A stretch of 64,000 nt of DNA from Centroberyx gerrardi (GCF_048128805.1 NC_136000.1:14478854-14542853); one strand, 5' to 3'; numbered from the stretch's first letter, positions 31,442-45,364 are shown. The notes: a model not told the origin generated them from the letters alone. Translations and numbers: made by a program.

Positions 31442-31524
31442 CACTGTGCTGTGGAGCAGGACATCTGGTCTAGGTCCTGAGCGTCACCACGCTACCAACC
31501 TCGGAAACTTTCCATGGAGCCCTC

Positions 31525-34500
31525 TCAGATTCGTATATGGAAGGTACTGGAGTCACAAAAGAGACAATATGAGAGACCAGCACTGAAACAGTAATATACC
31601 TAAACCCTAGAATGCAAAAAACTGTGTCAAAATGACCTTGTTCTGTGGCTGTTTTACTATATTTTCCCAAGAAAAATATTTTATCATTTGATATTTCCAA
31701 ATTGTTGCCTGTTACTTTTACCTATATACATTTTATATTTGTCTTTTGTACATTTTCAAAATCTTCCATGGGCAGGGTCAAAATCCTCATTCATTTTAAT
31801 GTAAAACACTGTAAAACAAAAGAGGCTAGTGTCTGTAGTGTCACTTTCACACAGTGACTCATGGCAATTTGCATACTGTATGTTCACAGGATGTGTGAGT
31901 ATGTTTGTGCAAAGTTTCATATGTTTTGGATTTTGCATATCTGAAAGAGAGACAGTGGAATAAGTATTTAGTTTTGCCACTGACTTCCATTGTTTTTTTA
32001 ATACATTAATTCTTATGTAAAACTTTTGCACTGCTGACACTAAGGCTGTGTGTGTGTACAGTGTTGTTGAGTGTTGCCATTGGCTTTTTTAAAAGGCTAG
32101 AACAGAATCTTTCTACAAAAGCATATTATATCTTATCAGTGGACCATGACTTTTCAGGACTTTGTTCATAAAATACACAAAAACCTTGCAACCTTTTGCC
32201 CTAGACTTAATTTTCTTCAATACTTAAAAGCATGTTGCATCTGCATACAGCAGCCAATTTGAAAATTTCCTTCAAAATTGTATTCATGCAGATATCACTG
32301 TTATCAAATAATGTATTTAAAAAAGAACAAAAAAATGTTAAGTGTACATGTTGTATATATGGGGTACACTAAAAAAGGGACCTGAATAGTTGGTTTCTAA
32401 GGTCAAATGCATAATTTATGTCATTAAATTGAAGATAAAGATGAAGACAAAAGGTCTTTTTAATGATTTCAATGAGGGTTGTTTTGACCCTGCTCATGGA
32501 AACTTGTAAGTCTGTGAGGTCTTGCATCCTGGGGTTAATGAAACTATACATGTACAGTATATACATGTAAACATGCCAACATAGGAATGAGTGTAAACAT
32601 CAGAACAGAATCACCTATCAGATGTGTTTGTCATTTCACGGGGGACAGATAGGCCAGAAACAAAGTGAGGACAACTCATTTGCATATAGATGAATGGGCA
32701 TAGTGGTGGCTCAGGATGAAAATGATGAGGGTAGAGTGCCAGTAAAATGAACAGCCATCTGGGGAATGAATAAGTAACCCGGGACACACAGCCTGCAGTG
32801 CCGTAACACGAGGAATAACTTTGCACGCCATGTGTGTGTTGCCTGATTTTTAAAAGGCATTGCTTTTCAAAATAGAACGTGGCGTACACAATAATGAATA
32901 AATTGAAGTGATACACATGCTTTAATCCTGAAACATTATTTGAATTGTAAGGGTCTGAAATACCTTAAAAAGTCAGGAGCCCTAGTTATCATATTTTCAA
33001 AGTCAGCAAAGGAGAGTTTGTTGTCACCGTCCAAATCAGCCTCCTCGATGGTCTTCTCACACACCAGGGTGATCTCCTCGGGAGTCAACTCCTCTTTTGT
33101 CAGTTTATTCAGAGTCTTTTCCAAGTCCTCCTTGCACAGGAAATTATCCACATTGAAATCTGCGGGCGACAAGGATTAAAAACAATTAAATTACCCATTT
33201 TCATTTTATCTGGTACGAGGAAATTTGAAGAACTAAGATGAATGTTTGAGGAATCCATCTTTACCATATATTTTGAAGGCATATATGGCCTTCAGTTCTC
33301 TGGGGGCCATTTCACTGAGGACAGAGAACATGTCCACAAAGTCGTTGAAGCTGAGATTCCCCAGTCCATCCTCAGAGAAAGACTCTACTATCCTGCTGCG
33401 GAACGGGTTTTCCTGCACAGGAGGGGGAAAACAACATTTAGATATATTAAGAATCCCTGCAATGAGGGACACATAAAAATATGAATAGCCTGTAATTTGG
33501 ATAACAAAATAAATGTATGAAGAACACATTGAATGAACCATGATAGTTTCATGACCATTCTGTGTTTACAAGCTGTCGTCGGTTCCACATATGCAAACGC
33601 TGCAAAGGTACCAACTGTTAGGTGTGTTCTGCTGAGCACAGTGTTCAATAGAAAAAGGCTGACTCCATCTCTTTGCTGGTATGATGAGGCCAATATTTTC
33701 TCCATCGTTTCTCACCCATAGCTGCTGCTAGAGGTTTTATATCCCAGGCAATTAGCTGAGTCGGCACAAGCCATAATGACCACAGAACGGAGAGGAGGTC
33801 ATGTTTGAATCTCATCAACTCTATCGCCTACCTGTAAGCGAGGGTTTTCCAGTGATCTTACCCTGAACACAGTTTACAAATGTTTGAGCTCCAACACAAG
33901 CTCATCCAAATAAACCATTAGCACAAGTCGGCATCTAAATCTAGAAACCAGGCCTCATTCTCGACTGGAGCCAGGTAAATAAAAGGTAAATAACCTCAGA
34001 TGCGTCACCGAACCATGAATCACTCCAGTCAAGTCAACAAAGCTCATTAACACAGATGCCTCAGCAAGGGAGGAATGGATTTACGGTTATGAAGCTGTAG
34101 AGGACTGTAGGAGACTGTGTACTGTCTGGACTTCATCAATCCTGTCTGGAGCGGTCTCCATCTTCCTCCTCCTCCTTTACAGCCCCGCTAATCATGTGAC
34201 AGCTTTAGGAGCGAGGGCCAATTATGTCCAAGTGGAAGGACACATTATGAGTCTTGGTGCTAAACTCCCCGCTGTGGAGGAGGACTCCATATAAAATAGT
34301 GTGGTAATCATGTCTAATATGTAGGAGAAATGTTGAGATATAAATGCTTCTGTGATGTATAGTGCAACATAACTATTTCTTAATCTTCTTCTGTATGTTT
34401 TTCTCAAATGGCAAGTTCTTAAAACATATGAGGGAATGCTTTGCTGACAGGATATACAGTGAGTTTTTCATGGCACAGCAACTTTCACAAGCTCACAGGA

Positions 34501-37500
34501 TGCGGTGTCGTACAAACAGATCAGTGACGGTGACAATTAAAAATCAATGTCCTTAAAAAGCACTTATTGATTAGATGTCAGCCCATGTGAGCACCAAGAG
34601 CCACTTTTGGTTTAGAGTGTTTGTCCTCTTACATTAGCAGTATCCACAATAAGAAAACACAAATATTTGCTACCAACTCAAAGTGTTGGTGAAAGAGAAA
34701 GATCATGTGAATAGCGGATAATTCATATTGTCAGAGTTTATAATACAAGATCTGTACCATGTTTCAGGTGCTGAAAAGGTGGATTTTTTGTTACCTTTAA
34801 CTCCGGCATGTTGACTATCAAGGCTAACGGCAATTTACACTCCGGATCATTGGTGTAGTCCATTGGTACAAGATGTGGAGCCAATTCATGGTATCTGCTG
34901 TGCAACCTAGAACAAAAGATATAAACACATTTTGCATAATCACATCTCTTTTCATTCCACTGCATGTCAGAAAGGAAATAATGCACAAGATACTGACTAA
35001 AATAAAAGCAAAGGTATCTGTTTCACGTCCTGTGGAGGTCCTGTGTTTAAATCAGACTCTTCATACGACTGAGTAATATGACTCTGTTTATCACTTGTAA
35101 GTAATTCTCACAGTTATAATTCTCACACAACATACTGCTAGTAAAAACCTAGAGGGTCTGTAGCACAGACAACATCTACAGTGGAAACAATATGGCTTCA
35201 AACGGAATCCATGCTAAGATAAAAATGGAGGATAATCAGAAATGAGGCTCAAAGATCGCAATTTAGGAATCTGAACTTTTGCAACTAGCTGTTATGATTC
35301 TACTGCTAAACCATTCATTGATAGTGTGTGTCTTTCTCTATAGTAAAACCTGGATCAGTACAAAGGGAAGGGTGCCAATTTATCGAACTGTTATACTCTG
35401 CCAACCCAGAAAACACACTGGTACAGGGATGAGATTGGACAACAGATGCATTATTCGAATTAGCATAATTAAATCATTCTTTATACGTATTATTTCTCTC
35501 TTCTCTCTCTATTTCGCTCTGTCTCTGTGTGTCTCTTGCTCCCTCAATATTTTTCATTTTATCTCAGTGGTTAAGAGTGATCAATGTCAATAAGTGTGAG
35601 GACACTGTATGTACATGTAAACACATTTATGTCAGGAAGGTCCGTGCTAATCTGCAGCCCTCTTACGCTCTAACCTTTGAGTAACCCTGTCATGCGGAGC
35701 CTTAGATGCCACAGCAGCGTCATCCATCAGCAGGGACACTGGTCTTAGAGGACAAACACTACGGTAAAATAAGATAAACCTGTCAAAATGATGGAGTTTC
35801 ACTGGGTCACTGCGAGGAAAGAATGAGTAAACCTGCAGCTTCTAATCTACAATGAACCCCTTTGGACAGTGACGCCTTCTCTGATGTTTTTGATTCTGAA
35901 ATCTTGTTGGATTTCAATTGATACATAGATGAGGATAAATTACAGACATTTTTAATGATTGTTTTTTCATGCTTAATGGAAGAACAGGCAAAGACTGGGA
36001 GACTTGCAGCCTTTTTTGTACATTATATCCCCAATTTGGGCATTTAAAGGTTATATTCTAAGATTATATACTATACTCGCCTATTTTTGTATTTCATCAA
36101 AAAACAACACTCATAAACGCACAATAAATGTATGCAACTGTTAAAATTGAACTCTTCTTATTATAATTTCATTTGCTCTTCTAGTCAACATTGTATTTCA
36201 AAGTATCCCAATGTATCTCACATTTGAAGAGACAAAAACAATGAAATGTTGTGAGCTAATTAATATTGGGCATCATATTGCAGAAGAAGCTGAGCCACCT
36301 CATAATCATCAGTGATAACCTGTTTCTTTAGCGTTGCATAACTGTGCCTGATGTGCAGCTGAGGACAGAAACTAGCAGTGTTTTATGAAGGTCATAAAGT
36401 GTAGCACCCTATTACACTCTGTGCTGATTGTCAATTTTGTTTCCAGCCCACTGCTGGCCTTGGAATCAAAGCCAATTCAATATCACTGAGGATGAACAAC
36501 ATGGATACCTGGCTATTTGCTAATAACAGTGAAAGGGAAAAAACCACACTGATATCATTCAGTTTTATTGGACCACAAAGAAAAAAGACAGCATCTTGGG
36601 GAAGTTGGGAAACATACATAGAGCTCTACAAAAAAAAATGTGTAGTAGCCATATTGACAACACAACAAATTGTTAAAAGTAATCAAAAACTCAAATTGTG
36701 GTGGCAAATGGGCTGCTGCAAACTAAACTGCATTACAAACACATACATTACCGGTGTGACAGCAGAGGAAAGACAGATCTAACAGTAAAGCATGAGTCAC
36801 CTAATGCAACAGCAGTACACAGATGGTTACCCGGAGCCACAGCTGGAGCTCAATTTGTACCTTTATAGCTGTAACTCAGGCTATAAGTCATCCAAAGCAG
36901 AAATTTATAAATGTATGACGAATTGGAAATCTCATTTAAAGAGGCCTGCTCAGCAAGCATTATTTTATGTCATGCTGTGGTTTCGGTGTACAAATTTACA
37001 CCCTTAAATAGATTTTCCCAACTCTGCTTTGCAAACACAAAACTTCAGATCAAACAAGTTTGCTTTGTGTTCCACTGCATTTTAATGGTGTTTAATCACA
37101 TTTATGAACATCGATACACCCATAATTGGTTGTTGGATAGATGTAGAGCAGCATGCCAAATGAGAGAGTATTATTGGGGAAGATTAAACTCACCTAGAGT
37201 GCTGCATTACAATGATTCACTGATAGTTTAGGCACATTTGATAAATCTAGAGGATAATTACAGAGGCACCACACAGGACAGGAGGTAAAAGCCTATAAAG
37301 CCTCACTGCTGGAGGAAGCTGAGGCTTTAGGGGACATACCATATATATAGTATAATATATTGCACATTATTAAGCTCAATATGTCTTTGCCTTCACCACT
37401 ATATTTCCTCCTGGCTGGATATGAGCTGATGCCATGCTCAACTGTGGTCAGCCCCGAGGATCATATCCTGACCATATCCAGTCCAAAACAATTAAAACTC

Positions 37501-40500
37501 TCTCCGATACATGAATACAAATACTAATCAGCTGACAGTGTTGATAACACCAATACTAACCTCATTACTACAAAAACAATAGCTCAAATGCAGTGAAGGA
37601 ATCAGAATCAGATCCCAAAGCCCCTATTTTATGCCAATGATCAGGTAATCTGCAACTTGATCTTTTGCTACAACATTCTCCTGTATCTGCTTTTAATTTC
37701 TTGAAGTAGCCATTCAGTCTTCCCACATCGACCACCAGTGATAAAAGATCCTGAAACATGAGAGCGATTGGCCAATTCCATTAGAAAGGAATTTGTTTTA
37801 TTTATGCCCGCTACCTGAGTGACAGGCAGCGAAAAATGATGCTTCCCAATGAGTCATGATACCTAGTGTAGTCAACAAGTGCAGATTTTATGTTTCATGG
37901 GTGTTTTTTTTTTAAGTGTTAATTTTGCACATGCTCAAAGCAGTAGAAATATGATACTTAATGAGGTGGCACTGAAAACAAGACCAAAGTGAAAAGGTGA
38001 AAAGGCAACATGGTAGACCCTTCTAGATCTTCACTAACCAATGCACATAACAGCATTCCCCATAAACAATCAATACAGTATGTATATGCTGTATCATATA
38101 CTGTATATATATCTATAGTGTACATATAATTAAATACCGTCATTTCCTGATTCTTCACTCATGCCTTCCTTGTTTAGTTCAAGAGGCCATAAATTGTGTC
38201 TGAATCGATAGCTGCGGTGCAGCTGCCTATTTGTATTTAGAGGGCCGATGAAGTGTGTGGAGGCATATCAAGGTCATTAATGTGTTGGATTAACAGATCA
38301 TTCACTATGCCTGTCAGTTTGTATGAGTTAATTTAGCAGCTACTGAAATGTAAATGAAAAAAATGTATTTCTTCTGATCCTATTAAAGGTCTCACCTTGT
38401 TCCTGACTCGTTTGCTTTGCATTTCTAGCATAAGACATTGATTTGTAATATTTGACACTTCATCAGTCCTCATTAATATACTGATGATGTCGATAAAACC
38501 TTGCCACATTTGGCATTTGTTATAAAATGTCTATGATGAAATGTATTATTTCCTCTAGCAACAGTAAACATGCCATGTTTAACCTCAAATGACAAGTTTT
38601 TTCTCAATAATGGATCGCTTTATTATCACATTTGATCTAGTCCCATTTTAAATTCAAAGCTGTCCCTGTATATCATTCTAATAAGCATTAACCCAACAGA
38701 TAATTAAACTATGTTACTTGTAAACAGTGTTCTTAATCAATGGATATACATGAAATGATACACATGTAATGGTGTGATACTCTAATAATGTAAATACTGA
38801 CAATGTGTATTAAAAGGAAAATCCATTAATTAATTTCACAGTTCTACCAAGTCCTTAAGCCTGTAAGGAAGGTGATACCATTTCATGATGACCATTTCCA
38901 GTGAGGTTTTTTTATTGTTTGACCAGCGCCCAAATAGTAGCTGCAGCTGCCAATGAAATCAACTTTTGGCATTGAGTTTCCTGAGTGGTAAGCAGCCTGC
39001 TCAGCAGACCTGGCATGTGTTACACTGAGACCCTGTTACCTCCTCCAGCAGCAGCCAAACCCAGACAGGTTCCTTCCTATACAGAGACTGATGTGCTAAT
39101 CCGTTTCCTAGAGTCCCTTGTAACAGAACTAATGTTTGCGGTTCTGCAAATTAGATGCTTTGCTCTCTGCTGAAGGAGCTTAGCCTCGCAAAATCTGTGT
39201 CCTGCATCTTTTCTGGACAGGCTTTAATGTTGCTGTTTATTTTTACCTTTTTCATTCCTTTTTACCTATTTTTAATTCATGGCTGGCTTTTTTAAATTAT
39301 TTATCTCATATTATTTATCTCTTTTATTGCCTGTAAAGCACTTTTATAACTCTATTTTGAAAAGTGATATACAATTATTACCATGTTGTGACAGCAGAGA
39401 GGCAGCAGTAAGTCTCTGCTGGTTTTAACCTCATAGACAGAGCAAGGAAGGAATACAGAGGAGATGAGAGAAAGCCTGGGGATGTTTGTTGTTGTGGGCA
39501 TGTGGTTAATGTGAGTTTACGCCTGGGCATCTGAGGCTGAGCAGCAGCCATTAGAATGTGATTGACTGCACTGGTGGAAAGTTTCATCAACAATCTGCCT
39601 TGGTACATTTCATACACATTACCATCTGTGTGATGCGACCATCAGTGAGCAAGCGGCGGGAACATGTGGTTTACGACTGTACCTCTAAAGTACATCTGTG
39701 AGCTCTGCATGGGGATTAAGAAATAGATAAAAACGGGGGAGGTTCCACTTACCGAAGGATTTCTTTGCGTGTGAAAAAAGTGCAGTCCTGCGATGAGAGG
39801 AAAACAGCATGTCAAAAAATAACTATGTGTAGTGCAAATGATGCCACAATGACTTAAGCATTAGTAAAAAGAAATGGTGACATAATGATTGTACCTGTTC
39901 TACAGTAATAGGCCTAAACAAACCCTGAATGACACGATCTATGGGCCGTATAGAATAACATTAAGGGTCTCTGAAGTCATCTGAACGCCCCTCACTGTGA
40001 ACGCTATACTGCAGGTCTCTGGTTTCTCTTTAGTGATGATGCGGTATCTGAGTGTTGTCTGCCATTTGCAATAAGGAAAGTTGAGGCAAAGGAACATGAT
40101 CTGGTGTTGCCTGTAGCTGTCTGCACGAAGACACGCATGTGTTGGCATCACACATTATCCATTAGCTCTACTGGGGGGCATCTCAATTTAAATTTCACTT
40201 GTATTTATACAGTGTGAGCGTGTGTGAGTGTGAGAGGCAGAGCTTAGCCAGTTAGCCTCTGGAAACTGCTTTGTTAACCAAAAATTTAGCCTGTTTACCC
40301 TCTTCACTGTGGCATGCCAGCTTATGCAAAACCAACACTGGGGATTTCTAGTGGGCTCATAGCACATCTTTAAAATTTATAGACATTATTTCATGAGCAC
40401 TATTAATTGCTCATTCATTTTAAATATTAAGACATTATGATTTTGTGTGATGTAAAGCCAAGTTACTGAGCTCAGAGCTATTTGGTAGATAGGGGGAGCT

Positions 40501-42066
40501 TAAGTAATTTACGACACTTGATTATAAAATTGTCTTCAAATAATGCTAGAAGAAAAGCCAACACAATGAAAAGCTCCTCAGTAATGTGTTTGTGCAGTAC
40601 CATGCAGTCCTAGATCTGGTCCATGAGCTGGCAACTGCTTGATGAACGAGCGAAACAGTCAAGCTCTATTAAACAAGAATAGGATGATTTTTGATTACAG
40701 TTTGACAGTGTTTTTGTTTGCTCTTAACACTGTTCTGCTACACAAAAGAGCTGAGCTGGCTGTCATGTACCTGTATAGGACTATGTACAGGGTGTAAACT
40801 GATCGTCGCTAAAGTCAATACAGGACAACGCTCTTCTTCGATCTGTGAATTGATGTCTAGTCTGGTGTTCAATCTGAAACTTAAAATAGTTACTGAGGCA
40901 AATATGAGGCAACATAATTCTAATTAGGGCTGTTAAGAGCAGCAGGAGTAACCAGAGAAGCTCTTGAGGACTAAATTATCTCCTGAGGGTAGAGTTTCAC
41001 GGCATGCTACCACACTGCCTGGCTTGGCATCAATTATTAAGTCACACCTAATCACATGATAAACCTGTGCAGATGAAGATGGTGTTTCTTCGCAGGAGCG
41101 CTGGGACTATTGTTACAGGGAACAAAAGGTCAGGTCTTCTCAGATGGTGACACAGAGAACACAAGATGCTCCAGTTTGCGATGAAATCAAAACCCTCTGC
41201 TATTCTCAGCTGTCATGATCGGATTATGTCAATATTTAAACAGTGGAGTCATAACTGACCACTGTTTGGGATTAAATTGATTATCTTATCATTAATTGAT
41301 GGGGAAACCATGACCGGTGCTTCTTTAGACTGCAATAAAATCATATTACGGGTCAATAAAGTTGAATATTGAACATAGTTACACCAGTTCATTTGTTTTC
41401 TCCATGGTCTGTCCCACTATCATACACAGTATATGTTTAGTTTCACCCATTAAAGGACATTTGGAGAAACCACTGCCAGGAATTACTAATATCATAGCCA
41501 TGGTCAATGTGAAAAATAGTCCTGGAATAGTGCTGCATCCTATTGTTGCAGACTTCCCATGGACTTTGGACTTAGGACTTTCAAACATAGGCTACAGTGA
41601 TTTAAAATGAGCCACTGACTCACCAGATGTGAACAATATTCAGCTCTGGAGCACAAAAAAATGCATATTCTTTATTTTTATTCCTTTACTATCAGCAATT
41701 GTTAGTCCATATTGCAGAGACTAAATTCACAACAAACACGTTTTACTTATAGATTTTTTTTTTTTTTTTAACTCAAAACAAAGGTTCAGGCCTACAGGCT
41801 ATTATTTACATGCCAAGAAATCAAAATATATGGTGAATGGTTAACCTGGCATATGAGAGAACATTGATTATTTGAGTTTATATGCGTATACTATTGCATG
41901 ATATGCCTATTATATCGTAAAAGATTACTTAGCCATTATCAGTAGGCTAATTCTTGAGTTTAGATTAGCCTAACAATACTGGGCATGTGAGTGAAACATG
42001 GGCATGCAAGCTTACCTGGTATGCATCAAGTTGCTCATCGGTAAATATCGTTTGTTTATTACCCAT
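31525..42066 (-). CDS. cib2: Calcium and integrin-binding family member 2, 6 coding exons, 187 aa
   Basis: Coding exons in transcript order: 42066-42016, 39787-39753, 34906-34795, 33412-33265, 33159-32964, 31546-31525. All introns are GT..AG, the phases join, and the product is 187 aa, the same as human CIB2. The N-terminus [20 protein letters not shown] carries the Gly2 myristoylation context. Calcium-binding EF-hands are EF3 (loop Asp116-Asp127, [12 protein letters not shown]) and EF4 (Asp157-Asp168, [12 protein letters not shown]); the first two EF-hands are degenerate, as in the family. The C-terminus STFHIRI is encoded by the tiny last exon, whose Ser codon is split AG/T. CIB2 binds TMC1/2 in hair-cell mechanotransduction and integrin tails; human mutations cause deafness. 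CIB3 is a close paralogue, but the [16 protein letters not shown] and neighbouring sequence fit CIB2, and the location next to sh2d7 and idh3a agrees. Exon 2 is only 35 bases. Confidence 0.95.
34907..39752 (-). other. cib2 intron 2, no gene found
   Basis: About 4.85 kb, AT-rich. Open frames around 36.4-37.2 kb are short and unlike any protein I know. A pyrimidine-rich run lies at about 35.49-35.55 kb. A possible SINE-like fragment at about 39.2-39.38 kb is listed separately. Confidence 0.45.
39290..39380 (+). repeat. Possible fish SINE or L2-derived tail
   Basis: The text TGCCTGTAAAGCACTTTTAT, then TTTTGAAAAGTGATATACAA, resembles the TGTAAAGC.CTTTG...AAAAGTGCTATAxAAAT tail shared by old fish SINEs and L2-type elements. 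It is diverged and lacks a clear head, so only the 3' portion is claimed. Confidence 0.4.
39788..42015 (-). other. cib2 intron 1, nothing recognised
   Basis: Contains a T-run at 41755-41769 and no other recognisable element. Confidence 0.45.
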
Positions 42067-43300
42067 CTTAACCGAGTAATTTCTCGCTTGTATAGATGCA
42101 TTACACTGAGAGTCCGATGCGTTTTCTCAAATACAGGCATTTAGGGGCTCCGAGAAGTGAAATACTCCGCAGAGAAGGTGTCCACTTTGCAAGCCCTCAC
42201 AATATTGGTCCGTTTACAAGAAATATCCTCCATGGATGCAGAACTGACGCAGGAGATGCCGACACACAAAAAAAGAAAAGTAAAGGACGGCAGCGCTTAG
42301 TTGTTTCCGAGGCAGTGGAAGTAGTCTATGGAGTCCAGCGAGTGCAGGCTGGTCCGTTTCAGCACCAGCTGCTGTCCGCCAGTCTGTGGTCAAGACAGAC
42401 AGAATAAATAAGACAACTTCCTGTATGGTTTTCAAAATAAACAGAATTTAATTAATACATTTTCTTCTTTTTATATCTTACAGCTATATAGTTTCACTCC
42501 ATATTTAATCGAATGATTCCACTCAGTATATTAATACGATTTTTGTTGGATCTGTACACCCCAATACCTAGGCTATTTATTACGAGTAGCCTACTATTAC
42601 CTATTTTCCGGTCTTATTCTGTCTGTCTCTGGCTGGCTTGACACAACTTTGCTTTCCACTGCGTGAGTGAAGAGTGATGGCTGATCTTCTACCACTATAG
42701 ATGGGGTCATGTCAGGTTGGTTACCTAATTACATTTTTATCAATTAAGCTCCGACATGTGTTCTAAAATACTCAGAGAAGGGCAGAAATATATCAAATGT
42801 TAGAGATTGCAAATACTTGCTTATCAAATGTATCAAATTACAAAATACTGGTGTGAAGAAATGCATTTAATTAATATATATGGACTTTGTATTTTCAAGT
42901 TTTCAAATAGGCCTACAGTGAAGAAGATAAACAAGTTTATCATGTTTCTATTGAAATGATTGCATTGTTTATCGCTGTCAAATAGCAATAAATTCCCAGC
43001 TAAAATTGGCTGTTGTCTAACATGAACTAGTTAGTTGCTAGTTGTTGGAAAGGTAGCAGCTATGGCTATAACTAGATTGCCCGGCAGCTAAATGTTTGAA
43101 AAAAGGGAGAATTTACATTTCTGATTTTACATTTACATTTATGATTTCTCTGTGATTATCTTATTCTACCAAACCACCGCTAAATATTCAAATATGACAA
43201 TAAACAACTACAGGTCTTACAGGTTGCAATAGACTGATTCTAAACAATACTGGCTATCTGCAAGGTAGCAAACTGATGTATTGACTGAGTCCTCTATGCA
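42067..43300. other. cib2 upstream region and spacer
   Basis: The cib2 5' UTR and promoter must begin here, above 42066. No TATA box is obvious. The rest is AT-rich with no gene. Confidence 0.4.
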
Positions 43301-43594
43301 ACCCAGTACTAGTAGAGGACCCAATTTGCAATAACCAGGATGGCAACAACAACAATAATCACATTAAATTTCAAGCCACTGCATTCAATTTCAAATTGGC
43401 TGCGTTTTAGTGGAAAGAACTGGGGACGACGCAGAATGGCAAGTTTCTGGAGCCCTGGTTGGGCTACAGGCCGTAAGATACCTGTGAGGATTCAAAAGGA
43501 CAATCCCTATTCCATTGTTTTTCCACAAAGGCATCCACTGGCATCCATTTTTCTGGTTTCACCCCATGAGATACAGAAGGGATAGAGGCACCAA

Positions 43595-43630
43595 GGATCA
43601 GCTTCTGTGATCCATCACAGAAGCTGATCC
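43595..43630. repeat. Perfect 16-bp inverted repeat with 4-base loop
   Basis: GGATCAGCTTCTGTGA (43595-43610) and its exact complement TCACAGAAGCTGATCC (43615-43630) are separated by TCCA. It lies just upstream of the Gypsy pol relic and may mark a decayed element boundary or a local foldback duplication. Confidence 0.9.
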
Positions 43631-43639
43631 TATGCCACT

Positions 43640-44003
43640 GGATTTCCCTTTTTGCTGCACAGAAGATGATTTTGGCCAAAAGAGTACAGTTCTCCACCTA
43701 ATTCCTACCAACATGGCACCCATCCGGAACCCTCCTCACTTTTGCCAGACCTTCAGACCCTTTTGTAGAACATGGTTGACAGCAGAGTTTAAGGAAGAGC
43801 TCAAGCTTGTGCACATTAGTCCCCATGAGAATGAAGGATGGTACATGGCGATTCTGCGTTAACTAGATGCTAAACACCCAAAGATGCCTTGCTCTTACTC
43901 AGGATTGAAGAGCTGCTCATCTGCCTCAAGCAAGCATGTTGGTATTCTACATTAGACCTTGCCAGTGGATATTACCAGGTAGAGGTGGAGCCGCAGGATT
44001 GAT
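43640..44003 (+). mobile_element. Ty3/Gypsy retrotransposon pol relic (start of reverse transcriptase)
   Basis: From about 43871 the plus strand reads a degraded Gypsy reverse transcriptase start: PKDALLLLRIEELL, a short spacer, then YSTLDLASGYYQVEVEPQD and a stop near 44001. This is the classic KDAYPLPRIEE...FSTLDLASGYWQVEV block. Upstream in another frame, at about 43690-43860, fragments such as TVLHLIPTNMAPIRNPPHF and ELKLVHISPH fit the pol segment just before the reverse transcriptase. Frame shifts and stops separate the parts. No LTRs, integrase or gag were found, so this is a dead fragment. Confidence 0.75.
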
Positions 44004-45364
44004 GCCCTTCAGGCTTCATCCTTCACCCTTCCCCGGCTGACTCTCCATGCCTTGACCGTGAACTCCGTGACTCTCTCCTTGTGTGTAAACGCAAGTGAAA
44101 CATCAAACTCAAATGGGGAGTAAGGGGAACCTGTATCTTTCCCAGGGAAGTTTCAGGTGCTGGGAGCGCGGAGACCTTGAGGAGGATGTGGATGTACCAC
44201 CAAGGGAACAATTCTGTCACCAACAATGTTACAGAATACAAAGTTGTTGCCCTACGTCTGTATAGATTCTGCTTATCTGTATTTCTGTGGCGACATCAAT
44301 GCCGACTGCATCAAAAACTGCAGCGTGAGAAAAGCACGAAAGCTGCATAGAGACTGCAGGACTGGACTTAGCAGTAGAACCGTGGATTTAGAGGTTAAGG
44401 ACTGTGGGATGTAATTGTGGGACTTGACAAGTTTTAAATTGATCACTCACTTTTTTCCATTTTCTTTGGAAATTATTTTATAAGTTTCTATTGAAATGAT
44501 TTTATTGTTTATCCCTGTAAAATGGTCGCCTACCAAATTCCCAGATGTTCACACTGTAGATGCGGTAGGGCTGAATACCTGCAGAAAAAAAAAAAAAAGG
44601 ATTCAAGTTATAGAAAGAAGAAAAACACTCACCTTTACCAACTGTGACATATCCATCACTGTACATTATCCAAAATAAAAGGTATTAAATCTAAATTTGA
44701 CTATGCCTATTTTACTTTATCTAATGTATTGCACAAAATACTGTAATGTGAGTATTTTGAAATACAAAAATACTGCTTCCAAAAGTATCTCAATTACTGT
44801 CTCACTCTCGGTGGTCACAGAGATACACCATAATAACATGAAACTTAAGCATATTCCTTATGATAAAGTACTATAATAAGCCCTTAGTAAACATTTTAAA
44901 GAATATTATTAACTACACAAATACCACAGTAAAACCTGAACTCCCTATATGAATACCATACACTACAGATAACTATAAACTCACTCTTGAATACCACAGA
45001 TTGGCTACACTAAGGTTTATTATAGTGTTCTTCGTTAAAGCGTTGAAAAACGAGAACAAAAACTTTTAATTGACGCAGATGGAACCTGTTGCACAGTAGA
45101 AATATCTAGCAAACACCGTGAAACCATATTTTCCAGCTCAGCGCCCTCTAACACAGTTTGTTTGCCTTCCTGTTGGCTGGATCCGTTTCATCCCACCTGC
45201 GCTGCAGCACAGCAGTACTGTCAGCGTGTCCTGACTGCACCCCAGGACAGATGCCAATTTCACATTTCCCAAAAAATAATCACAGTCCGGCCTTTTCACT
45301 GCATTGGTTAAATCATCGCTTTTGATTACGATAGGTAGCTTGCTAGGTAGCTAAGTTACTAAGG
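44004..45364. other. Spacer upstream of lrrc61
   Basis: No gene seen. The last 150-200 bases before 45365 are less AT-rich and presumably contain the lrrc61 promoter and 5' UTR. Confidence 0.4.

Noticed and set aside
31018-31464. Long minus-strand open frames (148 and 122 codons) rich in Ser, Leu, Pro
   Set aside because: They are translations of the 29-bp tandem repeat in two frames. No flanking coding signal or homology exists, and the region lies just past the cib2 stop.
32936-32963. cib2 read-through end giving a C-terminal RYFRPLQFK
   Set aside because: As the main end: a donor at 32963/32962 and a matching exon at 31546-31525 restore the family's STFHIRI terminus and the exact 187-residue length.
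36431-37231. Several 60-106 codon open frames in cib2 intron 2
   Set aside because: No recognisable motif, no splice context, and AT-rich intron-like composition.
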